Source of the DNA: Neonectria sp. B-13
Lineage: Eukaryota; Ascomycota; Sordariomycetes; Hypocreales; Nectriaceae
Length of the DNA stretch: 64,000 nucleotides
Direction: 5' to 3'
NCBI GenBank assembly: GCA_002682825.1
Contig: NOKP01000023.1
Span: 372,001-436,000, forward strand
Numbering within the stretch: position 1 is the stretch's first letter; each line of letters begins with the position of its first letter. The notes under the pieces are model-generated. The model saw only the letters and a program-made list of their open reading frames with translations, was not told the origin of the DNA and did not search any database. Shown piece by piece: positions 23,321-33,870 of this stretch. The translations under genes were made by a program, and so were the position numbers.

Positions 23321-23375
23321 TCCTCAGTACGGTAGCCACAAAGACAGATATCCATTTTCATTGCGAACAAATACC
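23321..23375. repeat. Direct repeat, left copy
   Basis: Left member of an imperfect direct repeat pair (right copy 23715-23770). Shared blocks are tcctcagta, agacagatatccatttt and aacaaatacc in the same order and spacing. The pair flanks the minisatellite. Confidence 0.8.
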
Positions 23376-23466
23376 AAAGGGCACGAACTACGTTTTCCAA
23401 TGGCATGACTAAAATACATAGCCTAAGGGCTAATGCATAAGGTGTGATAGAGAAATACCTAAGTCT

Positions 23467-23592
23467 TTAGTTTTAGGTATATACTTAGTCTTAGGAATTT
23501 GTTTAGTATTAGACGTATGCTTAGTGTTAGGCGTATGTTTAGTGTTAGGCGTATGTTTAGTGTTAGGCATTTGTTTAGTGTTAGGCATTTGT
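23467..23592. repeat. Minisatellite, seven 18-bp units
   Basis: Seven head-to-tail 18-bp units of consensus ttagtgttaggcgtatgt. The first three are diverged and the last four differ only at gcgtatg/gcatttg. It is noncoding; on the minus strand it would read as repeats of TPNTKH or TPNTKQ. Confidence 0.95.
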
Positions 23593-23714
23593 TTTTTTAT
23601 GCCATTAAATCTTGTCCATGTCCCTAGCAACAGTTCCCAGTTGGCCATCATGTGCAGTTTTCCGTGGTTCGGGCGGTTCAGCAACTACACCACGACTCAG
23701 CCCGAGGGGCGTGC

Positions 23715-23770
23715 TCCTCAGTATGGACATCTACACAGACAGATATCCATTTTATTTGCAAACAAATACC
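23715..23770. repeat. Direct repeat, right copy
   Basis: Right member of the pair described at 23321-23375. The 34-bp core beginning agacagatatccatttt differs at only about three positions from the left copy; the copies lie ~395 bp apart. Confidence 0.8.
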
Positions 23771-24168
23771 GTTTTTTATGTTAAACTTGACTGCTTTCTC
23801 TCTAAGCTTCCGAGAAACTCTCAATGCGCTTCTTTACTTTCCATTGCTTCCGTGTTTTCCATGTTACTGCCGAACAGCTGCCAGGCACTGTCAAGCCAGC
23901 CAATGTTTGTTTACTAACGTCTGCATTTACCTCGTCTTTTATTGCGGACGCCTTACTTCCCTCCTAGCTACGCGTTGCAGGACACGGATGGCTCTGTTCT
24001 TTTTACCACAGATCCTGCTAGTTGAAGTAAGGTACTTGTCCTCCAACACCATCGTTTGGGCGAATTACTAACAAGTGCGCCCAGATCCCGCGCCTCCGTC
24101 CAGTTTTGCGCTCCCAACGCGATTCACAACTATTTCAACTTCAACTCGGCCGGTTCCTTCTCTACAGG

Positions 24169-24993
24169 ATGTCGGAATCGGCTCTGTCGGGAAACGTCGC
24201 CGCCCTCGAGCGCACGGTAAACGCGTTGCAGGGAATCATCAACGAGCAACACCGCAAACTTGAAAAGCAACGCCACGAGATCACGGACCTGCGCGAACAC
24301 CAACGCTGCGACGAGTACGACAGACAACTACTCCGAGATTCCATCCAACAACATGAAGCAAAGTTCGAGCAGTACATGGGGGAGTCGGTAAACCACCAGC
24401 AACTTCTTGAACAGCAGAAGATGCGGAACGAAGAGCTCCAAGACACCGTCGCTACGGTTGAACTCGATCGTGAAAAGCTGTGGGGGGACATAACTGACGC
24501 CAAACACCTCATCGGCCGCATGAAGGCGGAAACCGCCGGCCTGAAAGACCAGCTTCGCCAGTCTCGCAAGCACCTTGGAGACAAACAGATGCGCAACGAT
24601 TTTCTCGAAGAGGCCTACCTTGAGAGCGAGAACAAGGAGAAAACGTTGCAGGAGGAACTCACTGTCTCCAAAGGCCATATCGAGTCCATGAATACATACA
24701 TCGCCGGGCTGAATAGCAGAACCGAAAAGCTCATCGGCCTTCTTCGAAATTGCATCCGCGACGCGAGAGTCTACCGGACAGGCACCGAAAGCACCTACCG
24801 TTATCTCCCTTCTATAAACGAGCAGGTGGTCTTCAAGAGCCTTCTAGAAAGAAGCAAAGAGGCCATCCGCGCCCGTCCACGGCTCATCGATAAGTTACTG
24901 GAGGACTCGTTGAAGAGTATTGGCATATATCTCCCGAAAGTGGAGACCCCCAAGCCTAGCTTTGTCGGCCGGAGAAAGCGACGAGCAACATAA
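24169..24993 (+). CDS. Coiled-coil protein, 274 aa, unrecognised
   Basis: Single-exon protein that is almost entirely predicted coiled coil from ~10 to 190 (heptad-rich segments such as ALERTVNALQGIINEQHRKL and LLEQQKMRNEELQDTVATVE). A short less helical C-terminal part (residues ~195-274, with YRYLPSINEQVVFKSL) ends in a basic tail, FVGRRKRRAT, that could be a nuclear localisation signal. The preferred start is 24169 (caggATGTC), though the frame is open upstream to 24106 without a better ATG. It follows the SNF2-family gene on the same strand after ~1 kb. No known domain; a structural or adaptor role is only a guess from the coiled coil. Confidence 0.65.
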   Translation: MSESALSGNVAALERTVNALQGIINEQHRKLEKQRHEITDLREHQRCDEYDRQLLRDSIQQHEAKFEQYMGESVNHQQLLEQQKMRNEELQDTVATVELDREKLWGDITDAKHLIGRMKAETAGLKDQLRQSRKHLGDKQMRNDFLEEAYLESENKEKTLQEELTVSKGHIESMNTYIAGLNSRTEKLIGLLRNCIRDARVYRTGTESTYRYLPSINEQVVFKSLLERSKEAIRARPRLIDKLLEDSLKSIGIYLPKVETPKPSFVGRRKRRAT

Positions 24994-25597
24994 GCCGCAA
25001 CAGCAAAGAGAACACTGCCAATCTCAACATTGTATTGTTCATTCGGACAATATTATAGCATAGGGGATGTCACGGGTGTGCGACACAGGGCTTGGCGTTG
25101 ACGCGAAATGCATGAAATCCCTGTTATACCGATTGCAACTGTCGGGATCTGGCTTGGTACTGTTTCTGTTGGATTGGGATGCAGGACCGTTGATTAAGAA
25201 TGGTCAACATTGGACTACCTGTTTGGAGACAGTCGACTGTTAACAAGACTTGAAGAGCTCGCTAGCTGAGGGCTTGGATGTGGAGGTATTCTGCAGTGTC
25301 AAATCACCTACAATTGTCAGGAAGAGGGCTACCCAGTCACAAACAATACGTGTAATATTACGATAGTAAACCAACTTCACCAACATTGCAAGACCGAAAT
25401 TATGACTTCTGTTTATTCAAGGTCCTAAGGCAGAATCCCATGCCAAGGTCCTCTTCGTTCCTACACGATCCGTTTTAGAATTAATTGTTCTTTGAAGCTC
25501 CTTAACGCCAATACCAAACTCCTCAATCGTAAGCTCATGCTCGTCGCTCGGTCAACCTACTTAACCAGTACCTCGATTTCATCTATGCGAGGCCCCA
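24994..25597. other. Convergent intergenic region
   Basis: About 600 bp between convergent stop codons. AT-rich near both ends; no repeat, RNA gene or supported frame seen. Confidence 0.5.
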
Positions 25598-26812
25598 TCA
25601 TGAGTTGTTGGGTAGCCCGGAACTAGCAGCGCTCTCGCCAACCTTGACCTCCTCCTCCGGAACGCCGACGCCAACGCTTCCGGTCACACTAATCATACTC
25701 TGGGCCGTCAGTCCTCGCTCGCGCTCAGGTCGGACTAGTGCACCCTCCCGTGGTCCTGCTATGCTCACTCCCCCGGCCGGGGTGACGTTCAGACTGGCTG
25801 TGGTGCTAACACTCTCGCTCCTAGTTCGACTCGCGTCGCTCGCCCTTCGCTGCCGGACATGTCTCTCCAGCTCTCTGATACGGCGCTTCAGAGTCTCGTT
25901 CTCCCGCTTGGCCGTCTCCAGCTCGTGTCTATAAAAGGCGGTTTCCTCGTATCGCATCGTTGCTGGCATCAAACCCGGGCTCAGCTGTTCGCTAACACTG
26001 CCGCTGCCAGGGGTGGCGCCGACTGAGCTCATGGGGACGGAAGTTGGCGGAGGGATCCTCTGATGCTGAAAGTAGCTCGACGGGTCGAGAGAGTGCTGCG
26101 GTCCGGGGGAGTTTGTCTGGCTTCGACGAGACGCGGAGCTGTTCTGTCGCGAGAGGGTGGTGGCTTGCATGGGGCGAGGGGCGTGGATCCGTGCCTCGTA
26201 TGAAGACGACAGCGGTGGTTGACCGAAGCTCTGGGATGTGGCAGACGAGGTACGTTGGTGTTGACGGGCAGTAGGGATGGAGAAGCCGGACCCGGAGAGA
26301 AGGGACTGTTCGGGGACAGCATCGTGTGTTGAGTTGGCGGCCGAGGTAGACGACGTGTTCGAGACGACAGAGGCGTTCTGGGCAGCACGGAGAAGGGAGA
26401 GCTCTCGCGTCAAGCGGTTGACCTACCAATATCATGTTAGACTAGAACAAGTAGAAATCCGAAGATGGTTAAGTCCATGGGTTCTCACAACTGCCTCCTG
26501 TTCCTTCTCAAGCTGGAGATGAAGTTCCGCGGCGGTCAACGGCCTCGGGTGTCGCTCGGGGCCGGGTCCAGGCCCAACGCCGGGCTCTGCGGCCAAGGCG
26601 TGAGCTGGAGCTGGCACAGGGGGCTGCGTGGCCGTCAGTTGCGGCGACGGCAGCGACGGTGTCTGTGGGTGGTTCACGGCGTTCTGGTTCGAGGGCAGGA
26701 TGTTGAGAGACGGCGACGTCGGCACCGGAGGAGCAGCCATCTGGGAGGTTGACTGGCGGCGGGAGGCCGCGAGGGTGTGCGGTGACGGGGGAACCGAGTT
26801 GAGATCTGGCAT
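25598..26812 (-). CDS. Conserved-looking fungal coiled-coil protein, 382 aa
   Basis: Two exons on the minus strand, 26489-26812 and 25598-26422, with a 66-nt intron (26423-26488); the join gives LQLEKEQEAVVNRLTREL, restoring a continuous heptad pattern. The N-terminus begins MPDLNSVPPSPHTLAASRRQ and is Pro/Ala/Ser rich with RHPRPLTAAELHL before the first coiled coil (~95-125). A long Ser/Gln/Pro-rich linker follows, then a second leucine-zipper-like helix at ~275-315 (YRHELETAKRENETLKRRIR) ending in RELERHVRQRR. There is no basic region of bZIP type directly before the zipper, so DNA binding is not supported. I recognise it only as the kind of uncharacterised disordered/coiled-coil protein common in Sordariomycetes. 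Role unknown. Confidence 0.7.
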
Positions 26813-27999
26813 GCCGCCGTGTTGAAGCTGTCGCCGGTTATTGGGTTCTCCTGAAGGTTCGGGATCAGGCGGTCGTGTTTGCGGTTATGTTTACGGAGTG
26901 TTGTTGATGTCGGGTGTTAAAAGTACTTGACAAACTACGTACGGCCTGTCCACTTGGCCTCCAAGGTCACGACCGGCTCAAGGCGCGTTTGGCACGGGCG
27001 CGCTGTAGTCTCGGGTGCGGGGTTGACTGGGCCTCTGGCACCACTAAATCGGATAGCGCGGGCACTAAAACGGGCCCGTAGGGATCCCCTGGAGTTGCGG
27101 CAACAGCGTCAGGCACGCTGGTCCAACGCCGCAACGGACACTACTCGCGTCAACGTCCCTACCCTGTATCTTAAGCCATGACATCACATTGGACTCTGGA
27201 AGCTGTTCCATCGCGAGTTGTCCGTGAATTGGAACTGAAACAGCACTTCGTCTATTCAGAGATAATTTGAAAGATGGGAAATCTTATCGTGCAATTACCG
27301 GAACTCAAATCCTCTCAGGGATGACCAACTTAGCGAGTGTCCGAAACGAGATGGGCAGCCAATCCTAAGATTTCCATCACATGTTGACTCCTATCATGCA
27401 GGAATGCCGTGTGTCAGAAACATCCCTTGCATGAAAAACCGACCGCTTACGGAGGAAATTATGTTGAGACAAAAATATCAGAAATTTAGCAAGCAAGCTA
27501 GTCCCTACGTAGAAATAGAAGAATTCCGAGACGTATGCATGGAAAGGCGAATGAGAGAGATACCGTAGAAAGCAGGCATTCAACGTCACGACCATTTTAT
27601 CCACTGTCATCATGTTAAGGTGCAGATACGATTGACGAATGGTTGCCCGTTGATAATTTGCAGTTGGATTTTGTTAAATATAGGGTTTAGTGAAGAGACG
27701 CCGTTGTGGTAGCACGGCAAGGGCGTGTTGATCCTATGATGTAATCCTCACTATGACGGCATGGACTCTTCCTCGACGTCAACCTGAGATCAGTATTCAC
27801 CCGACGAATGATATGGTATGATGACGATGTGTAATCAGACTGCTCTCCTCGACGTCACTATTTAATCGTCCTCAACACTATAAACCTCGTAATACTTCGG
27901 CATCCGAGACACCCATCCTACGCAAACATCTCAATTGCAAGAACAAGCCTCACCATACCCTTTCAAAACCTCCACCTTTCGCCGTACACATTATCAATC
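26813..27999. other. Divergent intergenic region
   Basis: About 1.2 kb between two diverging genes. The right 250 bp look like a compact promoter with a TATA box and repeated CGACGTCA elements. The rest holds nothing I can support. Confidence 0.5.
27771..27884 (+). promoter_or_regulatory. Promoter with two CRE-like sites and a TATA box
   Basis: CCTCGACGTCA occurs twice, at 27771-27781 and 27847-27857, each containing the ACGTCA half-site of ATF/CREB-type bZIP factors. TATAAA follows at 27879-27884, 116 bp before the start codon of the 65-aa protein. The two sites sit in imperfectly duplicated sequence (gatgtaatc and gatgtgtaatc upstream of each). Function is inferred from the motifs. Confidence 0.45.
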
Positions 28000-28250
28000 A
28001 TGCCTGAGGGTCGCGAGTCTCCTTCTCCTTCACGCCAATCTGGCAAGCAGGTCCACGACCCGCCGGGTTCCGGCCAGGGCCTCCAGGAGACTGACAACAA
28101 GGACCCCAAGGACCAGCTCAAGGTATGCCTCACCAAGTAGCCCACTATCCAGAGATCCAAGCTAAGCCCATTTAGAACCTTGAGTCGAACCCCAAGGACG
28201 TCATGGAGGATGCACGAGAGAAAATGTTCGCCAAGACGGAGAAGAAATAG
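28000..28250 (+). CDS. Small hydrophilic protein, 65 aa
   Basis: Two exons, 28000-28122 and 28176-28250, with a 53-nt intron; the join reads PKDQLKNLESNPKDVM. Start context is ATCAATCATGCC. The product is highly charged and probably disordered: MPEGRESPSPSRQSGKQ at the front, then DPPGSGQGLQETDNKD, and EDAREKMFAKTEKK at the end. There is no signal peptide or hydrophobic segment. Clean splice sites, the TATA box and paired CRE-like sites upstream argue for a genuine, perhaps strongly or conditionally expressed gene. It converges with vip1 (245 bp between stop codons). No known family; stress-related expression is only an inference from the promoter. Confidence 0.65.
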
Positions 28251-28495
28251 AAAACAGTGTCATGTATAGAGGTTGAAGGATGGTGTGCATCGTCACCCCC
28301 ATCGCGTAATGGCAAGGATTAAATACCAACAACGGGAATAATCAAATTAAAGTCACGAATAAAAAAACACAATTGCTTAAAGAGTCAGAATCGTTGTTAA
28401 TTTGCTCCCTGCGTGAATGTCGTGATAACTCATAACGAAACCTTCAACTGCTATTTCTCAAATATTTGTCCATTAACGCCCAATCCAATCCATCA

Positions 28496-29387
28496 TTAAA
28501 CCGCCTTCTCATCGGTGGACTTCACAGCCGGGGTAGAATCGGTAGAAGCTTGGGTAGCCTCTGTGGGAGGAGGGGCTGTGGTCGAATCTGTAGCGGGGGT
28601 GGCCTCCTTCTCCTTGCCAAACACTCGCTCAAGACCAGCAGCCTTGTATGCGCTTCCACCAGCCTCCTCCTTCTTCAGCTCCGCCAACCGCCGGGCCTCG
28701 GCGTGAACCTCCTGCACCTGGCGGCTGCCGGTCTCGTAGAATTGAGCAATCTTCTTGCCCGTAGGGGTATGAGCGGCCTTCTCAAAGTATGAGTTCAGAC
28801 CGAACAAGAAGGTGCTTGCGCGCTGGGTGAGGCCGTAGCTCTGGTCGGTGGCCTTAGCGCGGTCGGTGGCATGGTACTTCTTGTCGAGGTTCTGGATAGT
28901 TGTGAGGAAGCTGCTGGAGACCTTGTGCTTGGCGTCGAGCTCGATGGCGCTCTGGATGGCGGCATCGCCGACGACGTAGCCGTGGGCGAGGTACTCGGCC
29001 AAAATGCGCGCGCGGGGCTTCTCCTCTTGCGTGATTTCGTCGGAGTCACGGTCACCGTTCTTGGTATACGGAGCGTCGTCATTGACATCGCCGCCGGCGC
29101 TAGTGACGGAGAGCTGGTTGGAGCCGAGCTGAGTGTTGTGGAGGAGGAGAGCTGTCTTCTTGGCCGTCTCCTTCTCGAAGGTGACTTCGGCCGACTTGGT
29201 CTCGCCCTCGGTGGTGACCTTGAGATCGGAGATCTTGCCACTGCGGAAGAAGTCAGTAAGGGTCAAAACGGGAGAGAATTTTCCTGAGGGCGTAATGAAC
29301 GTACCAGAAGCTGAAGAAGTCCTTGATCTCGCCGTCGCTCGTCGCGAGAGCGATGTTCTTAACGTTGACAGTAGAGTTGGTAGCCAT
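28496..29387 (-). CDS. vip1: RRM-domain protein, Vip1 homologue, 275 aa
   Basis: Two exons on the minus strand, 29305-29387 and 28496-29240, with a 64-nt intron (29241-29304); the join gives DFFSFCGKISDLKV, the RNP2-to-helix region of an RNA recognition motif spanning residues ~1-75. The order of segments matches fission yeast Vip1: an RRM with AEVTFEKETAKKTALLLHNT, an acidic linker, EEKPRARILAEYLAHGY, then a helical C-terminal half (IQSAIELDAKHKVSSSF, TGKKIAQFYETGSRQVQEVH, EARRLAELKKEEAGG). It ends in a Thr/Pro/Ala tail. The RRM lacks strongly aromatic RNP1 residues, so RNA binding may be weak. The family is conserved in fungi and poorly understood. Confidence 0.88.
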
Positions 29388-31945
29388 GGTGTCTGTCGGA
29401 GTAACTCGGGTTTATGTTGTTGAGTGTAGAGTGATGAGAAATCGGTGATGAATAGGGAGAAATGGGTATCTCAAGACTGATGAATGGGGTGAAATGGGCA
29501 AACGGAACTCAGAACAGCGCGTGCAGGACTGGATTTATATATAATCTTGCTTTTTTTTGTTTGGTTGTCTGTGACGAGGCAGGCGTTCTGTTGAAACTTG
29601 GGAGGGAGCTGGTGCGGGGCAGCGGGCGACGTCATCGATAACGGATGGCATGATTGGCGGTGCAGGCATGGCTGTGCATGCACGAGTTATGAGGGTACTG
29701 AGAGGCACCGCCAATCGCCGTTGGACACATAAGTACTGCACAAACATGCGGTTGGGATTCTTCTGAGACAATGAGGTATGAGAGAAGTGCCTAGAATCGC
29801 AGCGGGGCGTGTCATTTCTCGATCGGGAGACGCTCTTCAGGAACGACTACGTAGGATGTGTGGCGAAGACAGACCCTTTCGCGAAGCTGGAGTGGTTGGC
29901 ATGTGAAAGGACCCTTATTGTGTCTCTTCGCGGCTTCGGGAGGCGACTTTTGGAAGTTGGGAATTGATTTGTTGGGCAATTCAGTCTTCGCTTCCGAGGT
30001 TTCGACATCTATCTCGGTGCCTGTCAACTGTCAACCTGTCACGCCTGCGAGACACGACGCGTCTGCGAGGCCTCTGGCGTCAGGTCAGACACGCGTCAGC
30101 CACCGCAATGCCGTATCATCTTCCTTTGACTCTACGGATATACAGACAGATAACTCTATCTCGAATCTTGATTCTTGGTCTTGGGGCTCGATCAGTTGGG
30201 CGTTTCCTCCTCTTGACCATGAATCCCATGACCCCTGATCTCACCTGCAGACAGAAATGCAGATGGCTGGACATGCCGGCATGAGGTTGCAGGCGACCAC
30301 GATCCCATCTCCACTCCGTTGGCGATATCCGCGCTTTCTTCCCTCTTCATCAACCGGCATGGCACATCTCGGTCCTAGCGAGATGAAGCTATTCCCCATC
30401 ATCCTTCCATCGCGCAGAGGCGAGGGCCGCAAGTGGTCCACACCACCCATGTCCCTCGAAACTACAGGGATTCCTTCACCGATCATGTGCTGGATCATGG
30501 ATGGACCCTCGCTCGCAACCAACCGGCGCTTGCTCACGCGATTGTTTCCCCATCAGGCCAGGCTTCAGGCTAAAAGCCTTCAACCCACGTCGAAAAGGCG
30601 GCTGTTGGGGTCACAGGAAGAGAAGTTGCATCTCCAGACCGTGGCAGACCACCGATCATCTGCTTGATGCGAACATAGGCGTCCCAACAACCCATGAGGC
30701 CACAATCCTCCTAACCACTTTGCCCCCAACGCTAGTTGAAACTTGTCATTTCCCTGCATTGAAGACCTTATTGCGGTCAGAAAGGATCCATCACTGTTAG
30801 CTGCGCGGTCAAAGCATCCCTCCCTCCCCGCACGGCATCGATCCACAGGACCACAGGTCGAGCAGGCTATTAATACTGAGGGAGCACACCATGGCCTCCA
30901 TGCTTTTCGTCAAATGGGCGGCCTTCCTCCGCTAAGAAGTGATGTTGACTTGTTAGTACCTACTTCACCGTCTCTACCGTCCTCATCGTGAAAAGAAAAA
31001 TTTCAACAACACAGACCGTGTCTTCTTCAAGTCGGCCGGACCGATCAATGGTGCAAGGTGAGCGCGATTTGGCTCTGTTCTTTGTGACCTCCTCGCCAAT
31101 GCGGGTTGCATGCCCTAACCAGACGCATTGTCTACGCATTGTTCCGAGGCATCAATCCCCCGGTTCCAAAGAACATCTCGTCCAGGTCAGAGTGCTGACC
31201 GTCCTTGGCAGATCATGCTTGCAAGTTCTTCGGACGACATTGGAGTCCACACACGCCGTCGAGCACGATGATCATCTTATGGAGCCAAGTGCGCGAGTTG
31301 GGGCAATTGCGCGAAGAAACTGTTCTAAACGCCATCTGGATCGGCCTTCTCGGCGTTCAGGTGTTGATGGTACTGGGAGTCGCCGTGATGGGACTCGTCA
31401 GGCGGATTAGGGCTCAGCGAAGGTTCAACTCCAGACGGAGCACCAAGGCCCAGATGCCATGACCGAAGGGCACCGCCAAGAATGCCTCACTGGCATCGAG
31501 AATGGCAAAGAAAACCGATACCGGGCTCTAACACATGTCGGAAATCGATTCCGACCGAGCAAACCAAGCCGAGATACGAATGGAAGCAACTTTCAAGGCC
31601 TCGTCTGTCGCAGCAGAACAGCAAGACGGCAGGACAGCAAAATGGCGGGACAGCAGAACAGTAATACTGCCTGTCGATGGTGGGCGTTAAACAAGGTGGC
31701 CGAATACGGCGTGTCTACCTTCGAACAGGTTTATGAGACCACGAACATGTTTGTATCTAGCGTTTCATTCACCTCATGAGTTTAATGGAGAATCACATAA
31801 AATACCTAGCCATGGACCAATACTCAATCCCGAAACATACACCCACAGACATCATCATCGAGAATCTCAACAACTCCGAGCCGACATTTGAATCTCACTA
31901 ACCACTCAGGAACCACTCCCATTCTGAAACACTGACTTAGGAGTC
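29388..31945. other. Long intergenic region with one weak gene candidate
   Basis: About 2.6 kb. Apart from a possible two-exon 87-aa membrane protein at 31048-31462, no supported gene is seen. Several open frames lack ATG starts or any domain. The direct vicinity of vip1 holds a poly-T tract near 29550. Confidence 0.45.
31048..31462 (+). CDS. Possible small single-pass membrane protein, 86 aa
   Basis: Tentative. A 10-nt first exon (31048-31057, ATGGTGCAAG before GTGAGC) joined to 31212-31462 (after TTGGCAG) gives one frame. The C-terminal part has a convincing membrane segment, IWIGLLGVQVLMVLGVAVMG, between a charged helix (SQVRELGQLREETVLN) and a basic tail (LVRRIRAQRRFNSRR). Alternatively, translation could begin at the ATG at 31268, giving 64 residues. 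No family is recognised, and the tiny first exon is unproven. Confidence 0.3.
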
Positions 31946-32953
31946 ATGCCTCTCCATAGTAGGGTAGCCCCCCGTCGACCTGACGAGTCCCCAACGCCTC
32001 TCGGTAAGAACGACGAGCCTCGTGAATCGGTCTTTGACTTTTCTGCAAACGATACCAGCGATGCGTTCAGACCCAAGTACTGCCTCCACTGCCATGTCTA
32101 TCTCAGCGGTTTGCGGATCTCGGGCTACATGTGCGCTATGTGCATACACTACATCAAACCAACCACCAAGCACATTTTCGAGATGGCGGCTTACGGTATT
32201 TGTAGCGGTAGCTGTGGAGGGGAACTCACGGAAGCAGAGCGCCTCGCACATCTGTACATATGCAGGGAATGTGGCGATGGACGAGATCGGCACGTCCACA
32301 CGCAAGCGGAGAGAGGCATCGTTAAGTCGGTCCGGACGACAAAATTCCGAGATGACCAGAAGTCCTACGTCGGAAAGCAGGCTGCGCAAATGATCCTCTT
32401 CGGGCGATGCACGAACTTAAAGTGCGCAAAACTAATGCCGGACGATGATCTCTTTAAAGTCCCGGCCGGCCCTGGACTCAGATACGTGTACTGTGATTCT
32501 TGTCGCACACAGTTGATGGCGAATAACCCAGATGAGGCTCTGAAGATTACGAGAGGGCCGAGCAGTCCAAGTGGACTTATGGCAAATGCCCCTAGGCCAC
32601 AGGATGGTGAGCCGAGCCGGGGAGTATTCGTCCCCGGTGATCCCTTCGGTAATGTGCCTGCCATTCAGGGCCCTCCGGTACCTCGGAATGCCATCGAGGC
32701 CTTGACTCACCAACAACCTCTCGAGCCAAGCCCGGTGGAGTTTGATGTCTACGCGGATGCAACAGTGGATTCCATTGGGGATGTCAACATGTTGGACATC
32801 CCGCCCGTCCAGACCAGAGCACCAGGCCGGGTCCTACGGGAGTTGACTGTCCCTGTTCCGGACGCATCTCAAGGCGATGCCAGACATATCGAAGTTTTCG
32901 AGGACACAGATGGTCGTGACACTAGACCTCGTTTGCCAGAGAATGCTTTTTAG
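31946..32953 (+). CDS. Cys-rich, probably zinc-binding protein, 335 aa
   Basis: Single exon. Residues ~48-185 hold several paired cysteines: YCLHCH, YMCAMC, ICSGSCGGE, YICRECGDGRDRH, RCTNLKC and YCDSCR. This arrangement suggests three or four zinc ribbons or fingers in series. The C-terminal 150 residues are Pro-rich and probably disordered (APRPQDGEPSRGVFVPGDPF). No signal peptide, membrane segment or catalytic motif. The next gene (two F-boxes with Cys-rich modules) shares the CxxC-rich style, for instance 'CYKC...' and 'YFCHNC', so the pair may belong to one expanded accessory family; this is inference from composition. Specific function unknown. Confidence 0.68.
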   Translation: MPLHSRVAPRRPDESPTPLGKNDEPRESVFDFSANDTSDAFRPKYCLHCHVYLSGLRISGYMCAMCIHYIKPTTKHIFEMAAYGICSGSCGGELTEAERLAHLYICRECGDGRDRHVHTQAERGIVKSVRTTKFRDDQKSYVGKQAAQMILFGRCTNLKCAKLMPDDDLFKVPAGPGLRYVYCDSCRTQLMANNPDEALKITRGPSSPSGLMANAPRPQDGEPSRGVFVPGDPFGNVPAIQGPPVPRNAIEALTHQQPLEPSPVEFDVYADATVDSIGDVNMLDIPPVQTRAPGRVLRELTVPVPDASQGDARHIEVFEDTDGRDTRPRLPENAF

Positions 32954-33870
32954 CTTTCAAATCTGTAAGTCACCGATCCACGGCGTTTGTGAGGTCAATC
33001 TGTCTATGCAGTGACTCAGATTATTGAGTCATTTCGGGGTAAGCCTCAGCACTTGTCAGTTTTGTCATCTGCTCGACCATGGATGCACCAGCGATTTAAG
33101 CTAAGTCATAGATTGACCTCCGAGTGAGTAGTGCGAACAAGGTAATAAGCAGATCGTATAAGTAATATTGAAATATTATAGTCTAGTTGAATTGAATTGA
33201 GATTCTTCGCATGAAAGAGATATGCCATAGTAACTTTGTGACTTCCGTGACTATGCAATGTTAAATGGGGCGCCTGCTGATTATGACAGCTGGAACGGGA
33301 ACAAGCAATCTGACCGCATCATATTTGGGGCTGTGTAGCTCGCTACCTTCGCTATCAGCCCGGTCACCACATGCAAACAGCAATTGGCAGTGCTTGTAAA
33401 GGAGTCATGGCCATAGCCTGCCTGACTTGATGTCCTCCAGGCAACAGTCCCGGATAGCTCCAAGATTGGTGCGGGCTAAGCCTTGATCTCACCATATGCC
33501 GGATGAGTCAAGCTGCTGACTAGCTGGGCTGCCCTCAGCATCACGACTCAATACAAATAGCACCGCTACGAAAAGATAGGTTGTTTTCGTGCTTCCCGAT
33601 CTGACAGGCTCTTCACTCTATTCAATCCTACGACAAAGTTTCTGTGTTCTTTCTTGTTCTACTTCCACACGTCAACGGCTAAAACCAAGACCTCTCCGTG
33701 TTCGCAGAAATGAATGAAGTAACACTATTCGGGTTGACTACGCACCTCGAATCAAAACACCAATACCCGTTCAAAAATCGATGATTTTCGCCTTGCCTTT
33801 AGAAGCTTCACACTATTTTCTTAGTGGAACATCGCGTCCTCGGCCGCGAATTGTTCCCCAAACCGCCACC
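32954..33870. other. Intergenic region
   Basis: About 900 bp between two plus-strand genes. No RNA gene or repeat was seen. The F-box frame is open for 90 nt upstream of the chosen start, with an ATG at 33781 in weaker context. Confidence 0.5.

Larger units (their letters stand above)
23173..24168. other. AT-rich intergenic region with minisatellite
   Basis: About 1 kb between two plus-strand genes. It contains the seven-unit 18-bp minisatellite and the pair of ~55-bp direct repeats listed separately. Weak open frames here arise from the repeat and are not supported. Confidence 0.55.

Noticed and set aside
23467..23592. CRISPR-like array or telomeric repeat
   Set aside because: The 18-bp units are directly adjacent with no spacers, and the unit is not TTAGGG; a minisatellite is the simple explanation.
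23430..23684. 84-codon frame encoding TPNTK repeats
   Set aside because: It is only the translation of the 18-bp minisatellite, in noncoding DNA.
25598..26812. bZIP transcription factor
   Set aside because: Leucine-zipper-like helices are present but no basic DNA-binding region precedes them.
29812..30027. 71-codon minus-strand frame with some protein-like character
   Set aside because: It has no ATG (first codon TTG) and no splice join that supplies one.
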